Shown piece by piece: positions 1 through 5,897 of a stretch of DNA of 10,524 nt. Every line of letters starts with the position of its first letter. Position 1 is the first letter of the stretch. The notes beneath the pieces were generated by a model. It had not been told where the DNA came from, did no database searches, and saw only the letters and a program-made list of their open reading frames with translations. Made by a program: the position numbers and the translations under genes. The DNA comes from Bacillota bacterium (GTDB lineage Bacteria > Bacillota > Bacilli > Alicyclobacillales > Alicyclobacillaceae), in NCBI GenBank assembly GCA_021820805.1, contig JAKADF010000068.1:1-10524 (forward strand), in the 5' to 3' direction.

Positions 1-47
1 TGAAATTACGTTAGTGTCCATACTATGCGAGTTTGGAGGTAATCAAT

Positions 48-821
48 ATGAATGGGTTATCTGGAACGGTAGTTGCCGTTGCCGGCGGCGGTCGAGGAAT
101 TGGAAAGGCAATAGCGAATAAGTTTGCGGAGTATGGTGCTAAAGTTGTAATTGGCAGTCGAACAAAACCTCAGATTCAATCTGCAGTCGATGATATTGTA
201 TCCGCAGGGGGAGAAGCAATAGCTGTTCCACTAGACGTTGCAGATCAAAATCAAGTTGACACATTTATTCAAACAGCAGTGAACGCCTATGGCCGCATTG
301 ACAGTTTAGTTTACTGTGCTGGTGTAAACAACAGACAACCTGCTGAATCTTATCCGGCAGATGTATGGGAAAAAGTTCTTGATATAAATTTAACCGGAGC
401 ATATCGTGTTTGTCGTTCAGTAATTGAAGCGATGAAAAACAAAGGCGGAGGTTCGATTGTTACCATCACTTCAATGATGGCACATGTGGTTACACCGAAT
501 CAAAGTGCATACGCGGCTTCTAAAGCAGCCCTTTTGCAATATACACGGCTCCTTGCAGTAGAATGGGCGAAATATAACATACGAGTTAATGCTGTAAGCC
601 CAGGCTATATTGAAACAGAAATGACTGCGAATGCTATGAAAAATCCCGATTATCGTGATGTAATAGTGGCCAAAACGCCACAACAAAGGTTAGGATTGCC
701 TGAAGAAATTGCTGAAGCTGTATGTTTTCTTGCATCATCAAAAGCTTCTTTTATTACGGGAGCATGTTTACCTGTTGATGGTGGCTTTCTAGCTGGTCAT
801 CCTAACATTGTTCCAAGTTAA
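48..821 (+). CDS. SDR family NAD(P)-dependent oxidoreductase (classical type)
   Basis: This is a 257-residue classical short-chain dehydrogenase/reductase, a soluble cytoplasmic enzyme that interconverts a hydroxyl and a keto group with NAD(P)H. The Rossmann glycine motif GGGRGIG lies at residues 13-19. Asn114, Ser142, Tyr155 and Lys159 (YAASK) form the catalytic tetrad, and the usual PG motif is at 185-186. Arg38 at the end of the second strand favours NADP over NAD (inference). Two hallmark positions differ from consensus: the Thr of TGxxxGIG is Ala12, and NNAG reads YCAG (89-92). The ATG at 48 is chosen because GGAGGT (35-40) sits 7 nt upstream; a TTG at 33 would place the SD inside the gene. 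It is 70 bp ahead of a second SDR and probably co-transcribed with it. Related enzymes include gluconate 5-dehydrogenases and FabG-like reductases, but the substrate is unknown. The window starts too close to the gene to show its promoter. Confidence 0.93.
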   Translation: MNGLSGTVVAVAGGGRGIGKAIANKFAEYGAKVVIGSRTKPQIQSAVDDIVSAGGEAIAVPLDVADQNQVDTFIQTAVNAYGRIDSLVYCAGVNNRQPAESYPADVWEKVLDINLTGAYRVCRSVIEAMKNKGGGSIVTITSMMAHVVTPNQSAYAASKAALLQYTRLLAVEWAKYNIRVNAVSPGYIETEMTANAMKNPDYRDVIVAKTPQQRLGLPEEIAEAVCFLASSKASFITGACLPVDGGFLAGHPNIVPS

Positions 822-891
822 ACTTTTAATCAATTTATCTTTTAAATATGTTGATTTTAATTTGAATAATTAAAATAGGTGGGGAATTTAA

Positions 892-1647
892 ATGGACTTC
901 TCGGGGAAAATCGTATTTGTTACTGGCAGCAGTACCGGAATAGGCAGAGCGACCGCAAAGATGTTTGCAGAGCACGGCGCTGATGTCATAGTTCATTGCA
1001 ATGAAAGTGTTGATGCTGCGAATCAACTAGTAAATGAAATCGAACAATTAGGAAAGCGTACTCTACTTGTTCGCGGGGATGTTTCGGACAAATTGCAAGT
1101 TCAACAGATGGTTAACGAAATTCGTTCAGAATTTGGCCGCGTTGACATACTCGTGAATAATGCGGGCTCTCTTGTAAAAAGGGCTAGATTCGAAGAGTTG
1201 GATGAAGAACTATGGACGCGGGTTATCGATGTGAACCTCAAATCAGTGTATCTAGTAAGTCAAGCAGTATTACCCATGATGAAGGCCCAGGGCGGCGGAA
1301 GAATTATTAATTTGACTTCTATTGCAGCTAGACATGGCGGCGGACTTGGCAGCCTTGTGTATGCGACATCTAAGGGCGGAGTTGCAACCCTTACAAGGGG
1401 AATGGCTAAAGACCTTGCTGAATACAACATATTGGTGAATGCTGTTGCCCCAGGGATAATTTCAACGCCGTTTCATGACAGGTTTTCACCGCCTGAAATG
1501 CGCAGTGCGTGGGCCAAACAGATTCCACTCCATCGCGAAGGCACTCCAGAAGAGACAGCAGGCTCCATATTGTTTCTAGCATCCTCTTTAGCGGATTATA
1601 TTACTGGGCAAATTATAGATGTAAACGGCGGACAATGGTTTAGTTGA
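892..1647 (+). CDS. SDR family oxidoreductase (FabG / sugar dehydrogenase-like)
   Basis: This 251-residue classical SDR has an intact set of family motifs: TGSSTGIG at 11-18, NNAG at 89-92, Asn115, Ser143 and the YxxxK pair Tyr157/Lys161, followed by APG at 186-188. The ATG at 892 has AGGTGGGG (877-884) 7 nt upstream. The protein is clearly diverged from the preceding SDR, so the pair is more likely two different steps than a recent duplication. His35 and Cys36 at the end of the second strand give no clear cofactor signature. The AT-rich gap of 70 bp before it has no hairpin, which supports one transcript that ends at the stem-loop 13 bp after the stop codon. In a locus with a sugar-acid dehydratase and a 2-hydroxyacid dehydrogenase, oxidation of a sugar, a sugar acid or a dehydratase product is plausible. 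Automatic pipelines would probably call it 3-oxoacyl-ACP reductase or glucose 1-dehydrogenase, and neither is shown here. Confidence 0.93.
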   Translation: MDFSGKIVFVTGSSTGIGRATAKMFAEHGADVIVHCNESVDAANQLVNEIEQLGKRTLLVRGDVSDKLQVQQMVNEIRSEFGRVDILVNNAGSLVKRARFEELDEELWTRVIDVNLKSVYLVSQAVLPMMKAQGGGRIINLTSIAARHGGGLGSLVYATSKGGVATLTRGMAKDLAEYNILVNAVAPGIISTPFHDRFSPPEMRSAWAKQIPLHREGTPEETAGSILFLASSLADYITGQIIDVNGGQWFS

Positions 1648-1660
1648 GATTGCTGTTTAG

Positions 1661-1698
1661 AAAACGAGATCCAGAACAAAATCCTGGATCTCGTTTTT
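1661..1698. terminator. bidirectional intrinsic terminator between convergent genes
   Basis: A perfect 14-bp stem, AAAACGAGATCCAG (1661-1674) pairing with CTGGATCTCGTTTT (1684-1697), encloses a 9-nt loop and ends in a run of five T (1694-1698). It lies 13 bp after the stop of the second SDR and 28 bp from the stop of the opposing FAD-oxidase gene. The A-run on the left arm gives a U-run on the other strand (UUUUC), so it can end transcripts from both sides. Confidence 0.9.
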
Positions 1699-1726
1699 AT
1701 GATTTATTTACGTATGAGGGAATTTA

Positions 1727-3100
1727 TTATTTAGTAATTGGATCAATTAATTTTTCAGGGTTCATAATGTGCAGGGGGTCGAGCGCAGCTTTAATAGAGC
1801 GCATTACTTCAATCGAAACGCCATGCTCCTCTTCTTGGTACTTACGTTTTCCAAGCCCTACACCATGTTCTCCAGTACAAGTTCCGCCAAGACTTAGCGC
1901 ATGATAGACAAGTGCCTCATTAAACTCGTATGCCTGCCGCATATTTTCTTCATCGTCGCGATTTACGGCTATACTGACATGGAAGTTCCCATCTCCAACG
2001 TGGCCGATGATAGCACCATGCACGCCTTTTTCATTTAAAAGTCTTTTTGCCCTTGTAACTGCTTCGGGCAGTTTCGATAAAGGTACACACACGTCAGTTG
2101 CCATGTGACCACAACCTGGATGTTGGTGATTAAATGCATAGGCTGCAGAGTGTCTAGCTTCCCATAAACGGTTGCGCTCTTGTTCGCTTGTAACAAATTC
2201 AAAACCTGTACAGCCAGCATCCCGGGAGATTTCTTGTGCTAGTTCGACATCGCTCCCGATTCCTTTTTCGGTTCCTCGAAACTCTAAGAATAATGTAGGT
2301 GCAACGTGATAATTTGTTTGTTTAAATGCATTTACGGCCTCGATGAACGGTGCGTCAACAAGTTCAACACGAGCAATTGGAATACCTGCTCCAACAATAG
2401 CTGTGGATGTATTAACGCAACTCTGAATATCGGGGAATTCTGCTCTAGCAGCTATTATAGACTCCGGTACACCAACAATTTTTAACCATACCTTTGTGAA
2501 TATGCCTAGTGTTCCTTCAGAACCAACAAAGAGCGGCGTAAGATTATATCCTGATGAGGATTTGGCTGCTAAGGAGCCAATTGTCATTACTCTTCCGTCT
2601 GCTAGTACAACTTCTAGAGAACGTACATTATCTTTCATTGTCCCATAACGAACAGCTGTAGTTCCACTTGCGTTAGTCGATGCCATACCGCCGAGGGAGG
2701 CATCAGCGCCGGGATCGACAGGGAAAAATAGCCCGTACCGTTTAAGTTCATTGTTTAGTTGAATTCGTGTTACCCCAGGCTCGACACACACTAAAAAATC
2801 ATCAGGTCGAACTTCTAGTATGTTGTTCATCCTCATCATATCGACTGAAATTCCATGTTTGACAGGTACAACGTGCCCTTCAAGGCCACTTCCCATGCCG
2901 AACGGAATAACAGGTACCTTATGCTCTGAGGCGTAACGAGCAATTTTAACAACATCTTCAGTTGACTCGGGAAATACGACCACATCTGGTAGTACTGGAG
3001 TATGGTAGGATTCGTCTTTGCTATGATGTTCCAGAACGCTTTGGCTGCTGGATACCTGGTTTGGTGATAGGACTTTTTGCAAATCTGCAACAATACTCAA
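1727..3100 (-). CDS. glcD: FAD-linked 2-hydroxyacid dehydrogenase (GlcD / D-lactate dehydrogenase type)
   Basis: This 457-residue flavoprotein belongs to the GlcD/LDHD family, which oxidises D-2-hydroxy acids (D-lactate, glycolate and relatives) to 2-keto acids with FAD. The N-terminal FAD-binding PCMH domain covers roughly 36-212, with PFGMGSGLEG (66-75), DPGADASLGG (129-138) and GSEGTLGIFT (193-202). The C-terminal FAD-oxidase domain has HVGDGNFH (367-374), whose two His are metal ligands in LDHD-like enzymes, and GEHGVG (410-415). The length matches single-chain LDHD/GlcD proteins. The start is TTG at 3100, because GGAGGG (3108-3113 on the complement) lies 7 nt upstream and no ATG fits. 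No glcE or glcF partner is visible, so it is either a single-subunit enzyme or has partners elsewhere. It converges on the SDR pair and diverges from the ABC operon. In this setting it may oxidise a 2-hydroxy acid released from the sugar-acid pathway. The exact substrate is unknown. Confidence 0.9.
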   Translation of the reverse strand: MSIVADLQKVLSPNQVSSSQSVLEHHSKDESYHTPVLPDVVVFPESTEDVVKIARYASEHKVPVIPFGMGSGLEGHVVPVKHGISVDMMRMNNILEVRPDDFLVCVEPGVTRIQLNNELKRYGLFFPVDPGADASLGGMASTNASGTTAVRYGTMKDNVRSLEVVLADGRVMTIGSLAAKSSSGYNLTPLFVGSEGTLGIFTKVWLKIVGVPESIIAARAEFPDIQSCVNTSTAIVGAGIPIARVELVDAPFIEAVNAFKQTNYHVAPTLFLEFRGTEKGIGSDVELAQEISRDAGCTGFEFVTSEQERNRLWEARHSAAYAFNHQHPGCGHMATDVCVPLSKLPEAVTRAKRLLNEKGVHGAIIGHVGDGNFHVSIAVNRDDEENMRQAYEFNEALVYHALSLGGTCTGEHGVGLGKRKYQEEEHGVSIEVMRSIKAALDPLHIMNPEKLIDPITK

Positions 3101-3208
3101 CTGTTATCCCTCCATTAGCCATTCTCTTCAGCTATCCATGCAGGTTAAGATAAGCAGGGGTAAAATGGCAACATACACAACCATAAATTTTAGTTGACAA
3201 TATTTGAA

Positions 3209-3255
3209 ATGAAGTTGGGCTGTTTAAATTACTATAATATATTTTTCAACTTCAT
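3209..3255. promoter_or_regulatory. spaced perfect inverted repeat flanking a TATAAT
   Basis: ATGAAGTTG (3209-3217) is repeated exactly in inverted form as CAACTTCAT (3247-3255), with 29 bp between. A TATAAT (3233-3238) lies in the gap. A two-half-site operator or an activator site for the divergent promoters would look like this, but a chance 9-bp match in AT-rich DNA is possible. No good -35 hexamer pairs with this TATAAT. Confidence 0.35.
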
Positions 3256-3407
3256 GGAATTATCAAATGATTTCAATCGGAAAAATTTTGAAGCTGGATT
3301 CCATAATAACTCCTATTTTATATAAACGATACAATTTGCAACACGATGATTCAGTATTGTCAGGTGGTTGTTTCATTTTGTCAAACGTAACTTTTTCTCA
3401 TGTTCTT

Positions 3408-3457
3408 TATAATCGATTAAATCATTACTTAAATTTAAATAATCGTTTATATATAAG
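3408..3457. promoter_or_regulatory. candidate FCD-GntR operator and -10 element upstream of the ABC operon
   Basis: ATAATCGATTAA (3409-3420) is a near-perfect palindrome that overlaps a TATAAT (3408-3413). A second ATAATCG (3439-3445) followed by TTTATATATAAG (3446-3457) lies about 30 bp further on. The same words occur at the promoter of the GntR-type gene (ATAATCGATTAT at 8657-8668 and TTATATATAA at 8651-8660), so a common binding protein is likely. No clear -35 hexamer was found for this -10. FadR-type regulators bind short palindromes of about this size, but AT-rich sites such as these need experimental proof. Confidence 0.45.
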
Positions 3458-3493
3458 AACGCGCTTTATCTCGTGGAAAGTACAAGAATTATC

Positions 3494-3535
3494 CCAGCAT
3501 TTTTAGTAGTCAAAAAAGACTAATTTAGCTGCTGA
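3494..3535. repeat. small imperfect hairpin repeat, copy 1
   Basis: CAGCA (3495-3499) pairs with TGCTG (3530-3534), and inside it TAGTC (3507-3511) pairs with GACTA (3518-3522) around an AAAAAA loop. The element shares ordered words with the larger hairpin at 8466-8512: CAGCATTTTT, GTAGT or AGTAGT before an A-run, GACTAA and GCTGA. It lies about 165 bp before the lipoprotein gene, in the probable leader. Attenuation or a mobile palindromic repeat are both possible. Confidence 0.45.
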
Positions 3536-3614
3536 TACACAAACTCTGAGATAAGGTGGCATAGTACTTGCTTTAAATTTAGACAATTTAGATTCTTCTG
3601 TTTGTGAATACTTC

Positions 3615-3623
3615 GGAGGTGAT
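3615..3623 (+). promoter_or_regulatory. perfect Shine-Dalgarno match without an assigned gene
   Basis: GGAGGTGAT is a full-length match to the anti-SD end of Bacillota 16S rRNA, yet no gene starts after it. The only start codon at normal spacing is TTG at 3632, which gives a three-codon ORF ending in TAG (3641-3643). A GTG inside the motif (3619) opens a 25-codon frame ending at 3696, just before the lipoprotein ATG, but it lacks its own SD. A ribosome-standby or leader role is possible. Confidence 0.3.
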
Positions 3624-3699
3624 AAAACTCTTTGTTTTTTTAGCAAAACTCAATATCTTAATGAACGAGGTCTTTTTATGTTTAAAAGGGGGTTAAAAG

Positions 3700-4908
3700 A
3701 TGAAAGGGCATTGGCATAAATGGGGTACTGGTATTGCTGCACTAAGTATGTTGGCAACTGTTACAGCTTGCGGTTCAGCTAGCGGAAGTTCGTCGAATGG
3801 AGCAAGTTCTAATTCTAGTTCTAATTCCAGCAGTAGTTCAAGCGGCGGCTCTGGTGAAATTGATATCGGATTGATAGCAGACCTAACTGGCCCGGCTGCT
3901 CTCAGCGGTCAGCATAAACAAGAAGGCGCTCAATTAGCTGTTGATGCAATTAATGCAAATGGCGGCGTCAATGGTAAAAAAATAAAATTGATTGTTGAGG
4001 ACGATGCAGGCTCAAATCAAGCTGGCGTGTCTGCATATCAGAAACTTGCATCTAATCAAAATGTCGTAGCAATTATTGGTTCGGTTAGAAGTACGATTGT
4101 TAATGCTACATTACCTTATATCGCTCAATCAAAAATCCCAACCATGATTGGCGGTACAGATCCGACTTTGACACACAGCGGAAATCAGTGGGTATTTCGT
4201 TTTCGTCCAAATGACAGCTATGCATCTCAAGTTATGGCAAGTTATGCGACGCAGAATTTGCAAAGTAAGAAAGTTGCGATATTGTACGACACGGATGCCT
4301 TTGGCTCAGCCGGCAATGATTTATTAAAAGCGGCTTTACAAAAAGATGGAGCTTCGGTTGTAAGTGACCAAGGTTATACAACAGCAACAAAAGACTATAC
4401 TTCATTTTTAGAGAATATTAAATCTTCAGGTGCCGATACTCTTGCAACGTATATGACAAATGCAGAAGACGAGGCGCAAATGTTGCGTCAGTTTAAACAA
4501 TTAGGCTTGAATATGAAGGTAATAGGTTCTCCATCGATTGCAACAGCAGTATGTATTCAGCTGGCTGGAAGCGCTGTCAATGGAACATATGGTGTTTCTG
4601 ACTTTGTGACAGACAGCAGTGACACAGCTAAAGCGTTTACTAAAGCCTTTGAAGCGAAGTATAAACAAACACCGGACCTGTTCGCCGGATGGGTTGACGA
4701 TGCTGTAAACGTGTTGGCGCAGGTCATTCAGAAAGACGGGACGGATCCAAACGCAATTCGAAAGGGAATCCTAGCCGTTCAAGGATACAGTGGCGTTGAA
4801 GGAACCTATAACTTTGACAGCAATGGTGACGGTTTGCATGGTTACACAGTTGTGAAGATTGACAATGAGAAAGTAAACACAATTAAATACGTAAGCTTCG
4901 ATAAATAA
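3700..4908 (+). CDS. ABC transporter substrate-binding lipoprotein (LivJ/LivK, Peripla_BP_6 family)
   Basis: This 402-residue lipoprotein captures the substrate outside the membrane for the importer encoded by the next three genes. The N-terminus has a basic start, a hydrophobic stretch (about 11-22) and a lipobox VTAC with Cys24 as the lipidated residue. A Ser/Asn/Gly-rich linker (25-51) follows, and then a type I binding fold from about residue 53. Family traits include IGLIADLTGP near the start, AINANGGVNGKKI with the following VEDDAG, and a central IGSVRS. The ATG at 3700 has AAGGGGG (3686-3692) 7 nt upstream. The family (HAAT transporters) includes binders of leucine, amides, urea, benzoates and other carboxylates, so the amino-acid label should not be taken literally. 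The neighbouring sugar-acid and hydroxy-acid enzymes suggest a polar carboxylate ligand (inference). A stem-loop follows in the gap to the permease gene. Confidence 0.93.
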   Translation: MKGHWHKWGTGIAALSMLATVTACGSASGSSSNGASSNSSSNSSSSSSGGSGEIDIGLIADLTGPAALSGQHKQEGAQLAVDAINANGGVNGKKIKLIVEDDAGSNQAGVSAYQKLASNQNVVAIIGSVRSTIVNATLPYIAQSKIPTMIGGTDPTLTHSGNQWVFRFRPNDSYASQVMASYATQNLQSKKVAILYDTDAFGSAGNDLLKAALQKDGASVVSDQGYTTATKDYTSFLENIKSSGADTLATYMTNAEDEAQMLRQFKQLGLNMKVIGSPSIATAVCIQLAGSAVNGTYGVSDFVTDSSDTAKAFTKAFEAKYKQTPDLFAGWVDDAVNVLAQVIQKDGTDPNAIRKGILAVQGYSGVEGTYNFDSNGDGLHGYTVVKIDNEKVNTIKYVSFDK

Positions 4909-4926
4909 GATTTTTATGAACAGGTA

Positions 4927-4952
4927 GGACGACGGATTCGTTTCCGCCGTCC
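4927..4952 (+). other. intercistronic stem-loop between binding protein and permease
   Basis: GGACGACGGA (4927-4936) pairs with TCCGCCGTCC (4943-4952) with one A·C mismatch, around the loop TTCGTT. No T-run follows, so it is probably not a full terminator. A stem-loop here could protect the 3' end of a processed lipoprotein message and raise its level over the permease genes, as known for other ABC importer operons (the malE-malF gap in E. coli). This role is inferred. Confidence 0.55.
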
Positions 4953-4980
4953 GGGCCTAGTGATTCGAGGAGGCGTGTTT

Positions 4981-5859
4981 GTGGAGTTCCTTCAATTATT
5001 AATAACTGGCCTGGCTGTGGGGAGCATTTACGCCTTGGTTGCGCTAGGTTTCGTGCTTGTGTATACATCAGTGAATGTTGTCAATTTTGCTCAAGGTGAC
5101 TTTGCTATGATTGGCGCATACTTCATGGTTACACTCGTTATAGGATTGCATGTCTCCTGGTTTGTTGCGCTTATTATCGCGGTTGTTCTAGCAGGTGCTG
5201 CTGGATATATATTTCAACTCGGCATATACCAGCCGGTTCGTAACAGGCCTCGCAACTTTCTGCCTGTGATGATTGCCACTGTTGGCGGCTCGATTTTCCT
5301 TGAACACTTATTTTTGATTATTTACGGCCCTATTCCCATGCAACTGCCAGGGGTTTTTAAAGCTCAATCTATTACCTTAGCTGGGGTCCATGTCTATCCA
5401 CAATATTTGCTGATAATTGTAATTACTGCGATTATGGTAGCCCTATTAAATTGGTTTTTTGAGAGAACAAAGCTTGGGAAACAAATGCAAGCTACTGCTC
5501 AAGATCCGAATACGGCGCGACTAATGGGCATACGGGTTTCGCGCATGAATGCGCTAATCTTTGCATTAAGCACAGGTCTCGGAGGTTTGGCAGGAATTTT
5601 GATTGCACCGGTATACTGGGTTACGCCAACCATGGGTGCCATGATAGCGTTAAAAGCATTTGCTGCATCGATTGTAGGTGGATTCAGCAGTGTTAAAGGG
5701 GCAATTATTGGTGGACTTGCCATCGGTCTAATAGAAACCTTTGGCGGCGCCTATATTTCAGGAGAATACAGAGATGCGTTTGCGTTCATTGTTCTCGTGC
5801 TCTTCCTTATTTTCAGACCGTACGGTTTGTTTGGTGAAAAAGTATCGCAGAAAGTTTGA
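4981..5859 (+). CDS. livH: branched-chain amino acid-type ABC transporter permease, LivH family
   Basis: This 292-residue integral membrane protein is one half of the transmembrane channel of the importer. The LivH hallmark around residues 10-47 is clear: GLAVGSIYALVALGFVLVY followed by VNFAQGDFAMIGAY. Further hydrophobic segments lie at about 57-80, 96-116, 140-160, 190-210, 222-256 and 265-280. The cytoplasmic segment 176-210, with RLMGIRVSRMNALIFALS and a GLGGLAG turn, is the usual ATPase-contact region of this family. The start is set at GTG 4981, since GAGGAGG (4967-4973) lies 7 nt before it; GTG codons at 4960 and 4975 precede the SD or nearly touch it. The symbol denotes the family; the transported compound is not known to be leucine. 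The gene sits between the lipoprotein and the permease-ATPase fusion and is surely part of the same operon. Confidence 0.93.
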   Translation: MEFLQLLITGLAVGSIYALVALGFVLVYTSVNVVNFAQGDFAMIGAYFMVTLVIGLHVSWFVALIIAVVLAGAAGYIFQLGIYQPVRNRPRNFLPVMIATVGGSIFLEHLFLIIYGPIPMQLPGVFKAQSITLAGVHVYPQYLLIIVITAIMVALLNWFFERTKLGKQMQATAQDPNTARLMGIRVSRMNALIFALSTGLGGLAGILIAPVYWVTPTMGAMIALKAFAASIVGGFSSVKGAIIGGLAIGLIETFGGAYISGEYRDAFAFIVLVLFLIFRPYGLFGEKVSQKV

Positions 5860-5897
5860 ACAGGCACCGAAATTATTCTTGTGAAAGGGAGTCCGGC

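Larger units (their letters stand above)
3101..3699. other. 599-bp divergent intergenic control region
   Basis: No convincing gene lies between the FAD-oxidase start and the lipoprotein start. The stretch is AT-rich and holds, in order, the SD of the FAD-oxidase gene on the complement (3108-3113), a spaced 9-bp inverted repeat around a TATAAT (3209-3255), operator-like palindromes (3408-3457), a small hairpin repeat (3494-3535), an unassigned perfect SD (3615-3623) and the SD of the lipoprotein gene, AAGGGGG (3686-3692). A TTGACA at 3194-3199 has no TATAAT at proper spacing. I could not assign a transcription start on either strand with confidence. No T-box, SAM or other riboswitch signature was recognised. 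Confidence 0.6.

Noticed and set aside
1644..1904. An open frame starting at the end of the second SDR
   Set aside because: It runs through the stem-loop terminator and then antisense into the 3' end of the FAD-oxidase gene, so it is a chance frame.
3194..3238. TTGACA at 3194-3199 with TATAAT at 3233-3238 as one promoter
   Set aside because: The gap is 33 bp, far from the 16-18 bp needed, so the two hexamers cannot form one sigma-A promoter.
3267..3506. A 79-codon open frame in the divergent intergenic region
   Set aside because: It has no SD, no recognisable domain, AT-driven composition, and it overlaps the operator-like palindromes and a hairpin repeat. It is most likely non-coding.
3480..3699. 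A riboswitch or T-box in the ABC operon leader
   Set aside because: No T-box sequence, SAM, lysine or glycine riboswitch core was recognised; only a short hairpin and an unassigned SD are visible.
5856..5897. TTG start giving a 14-residue N-terminal extension of the LivM-LivG fusion
   Set aside because: No SD precedes it, whereas the ATG at 5898 has a well-placed AAAGGGAG.
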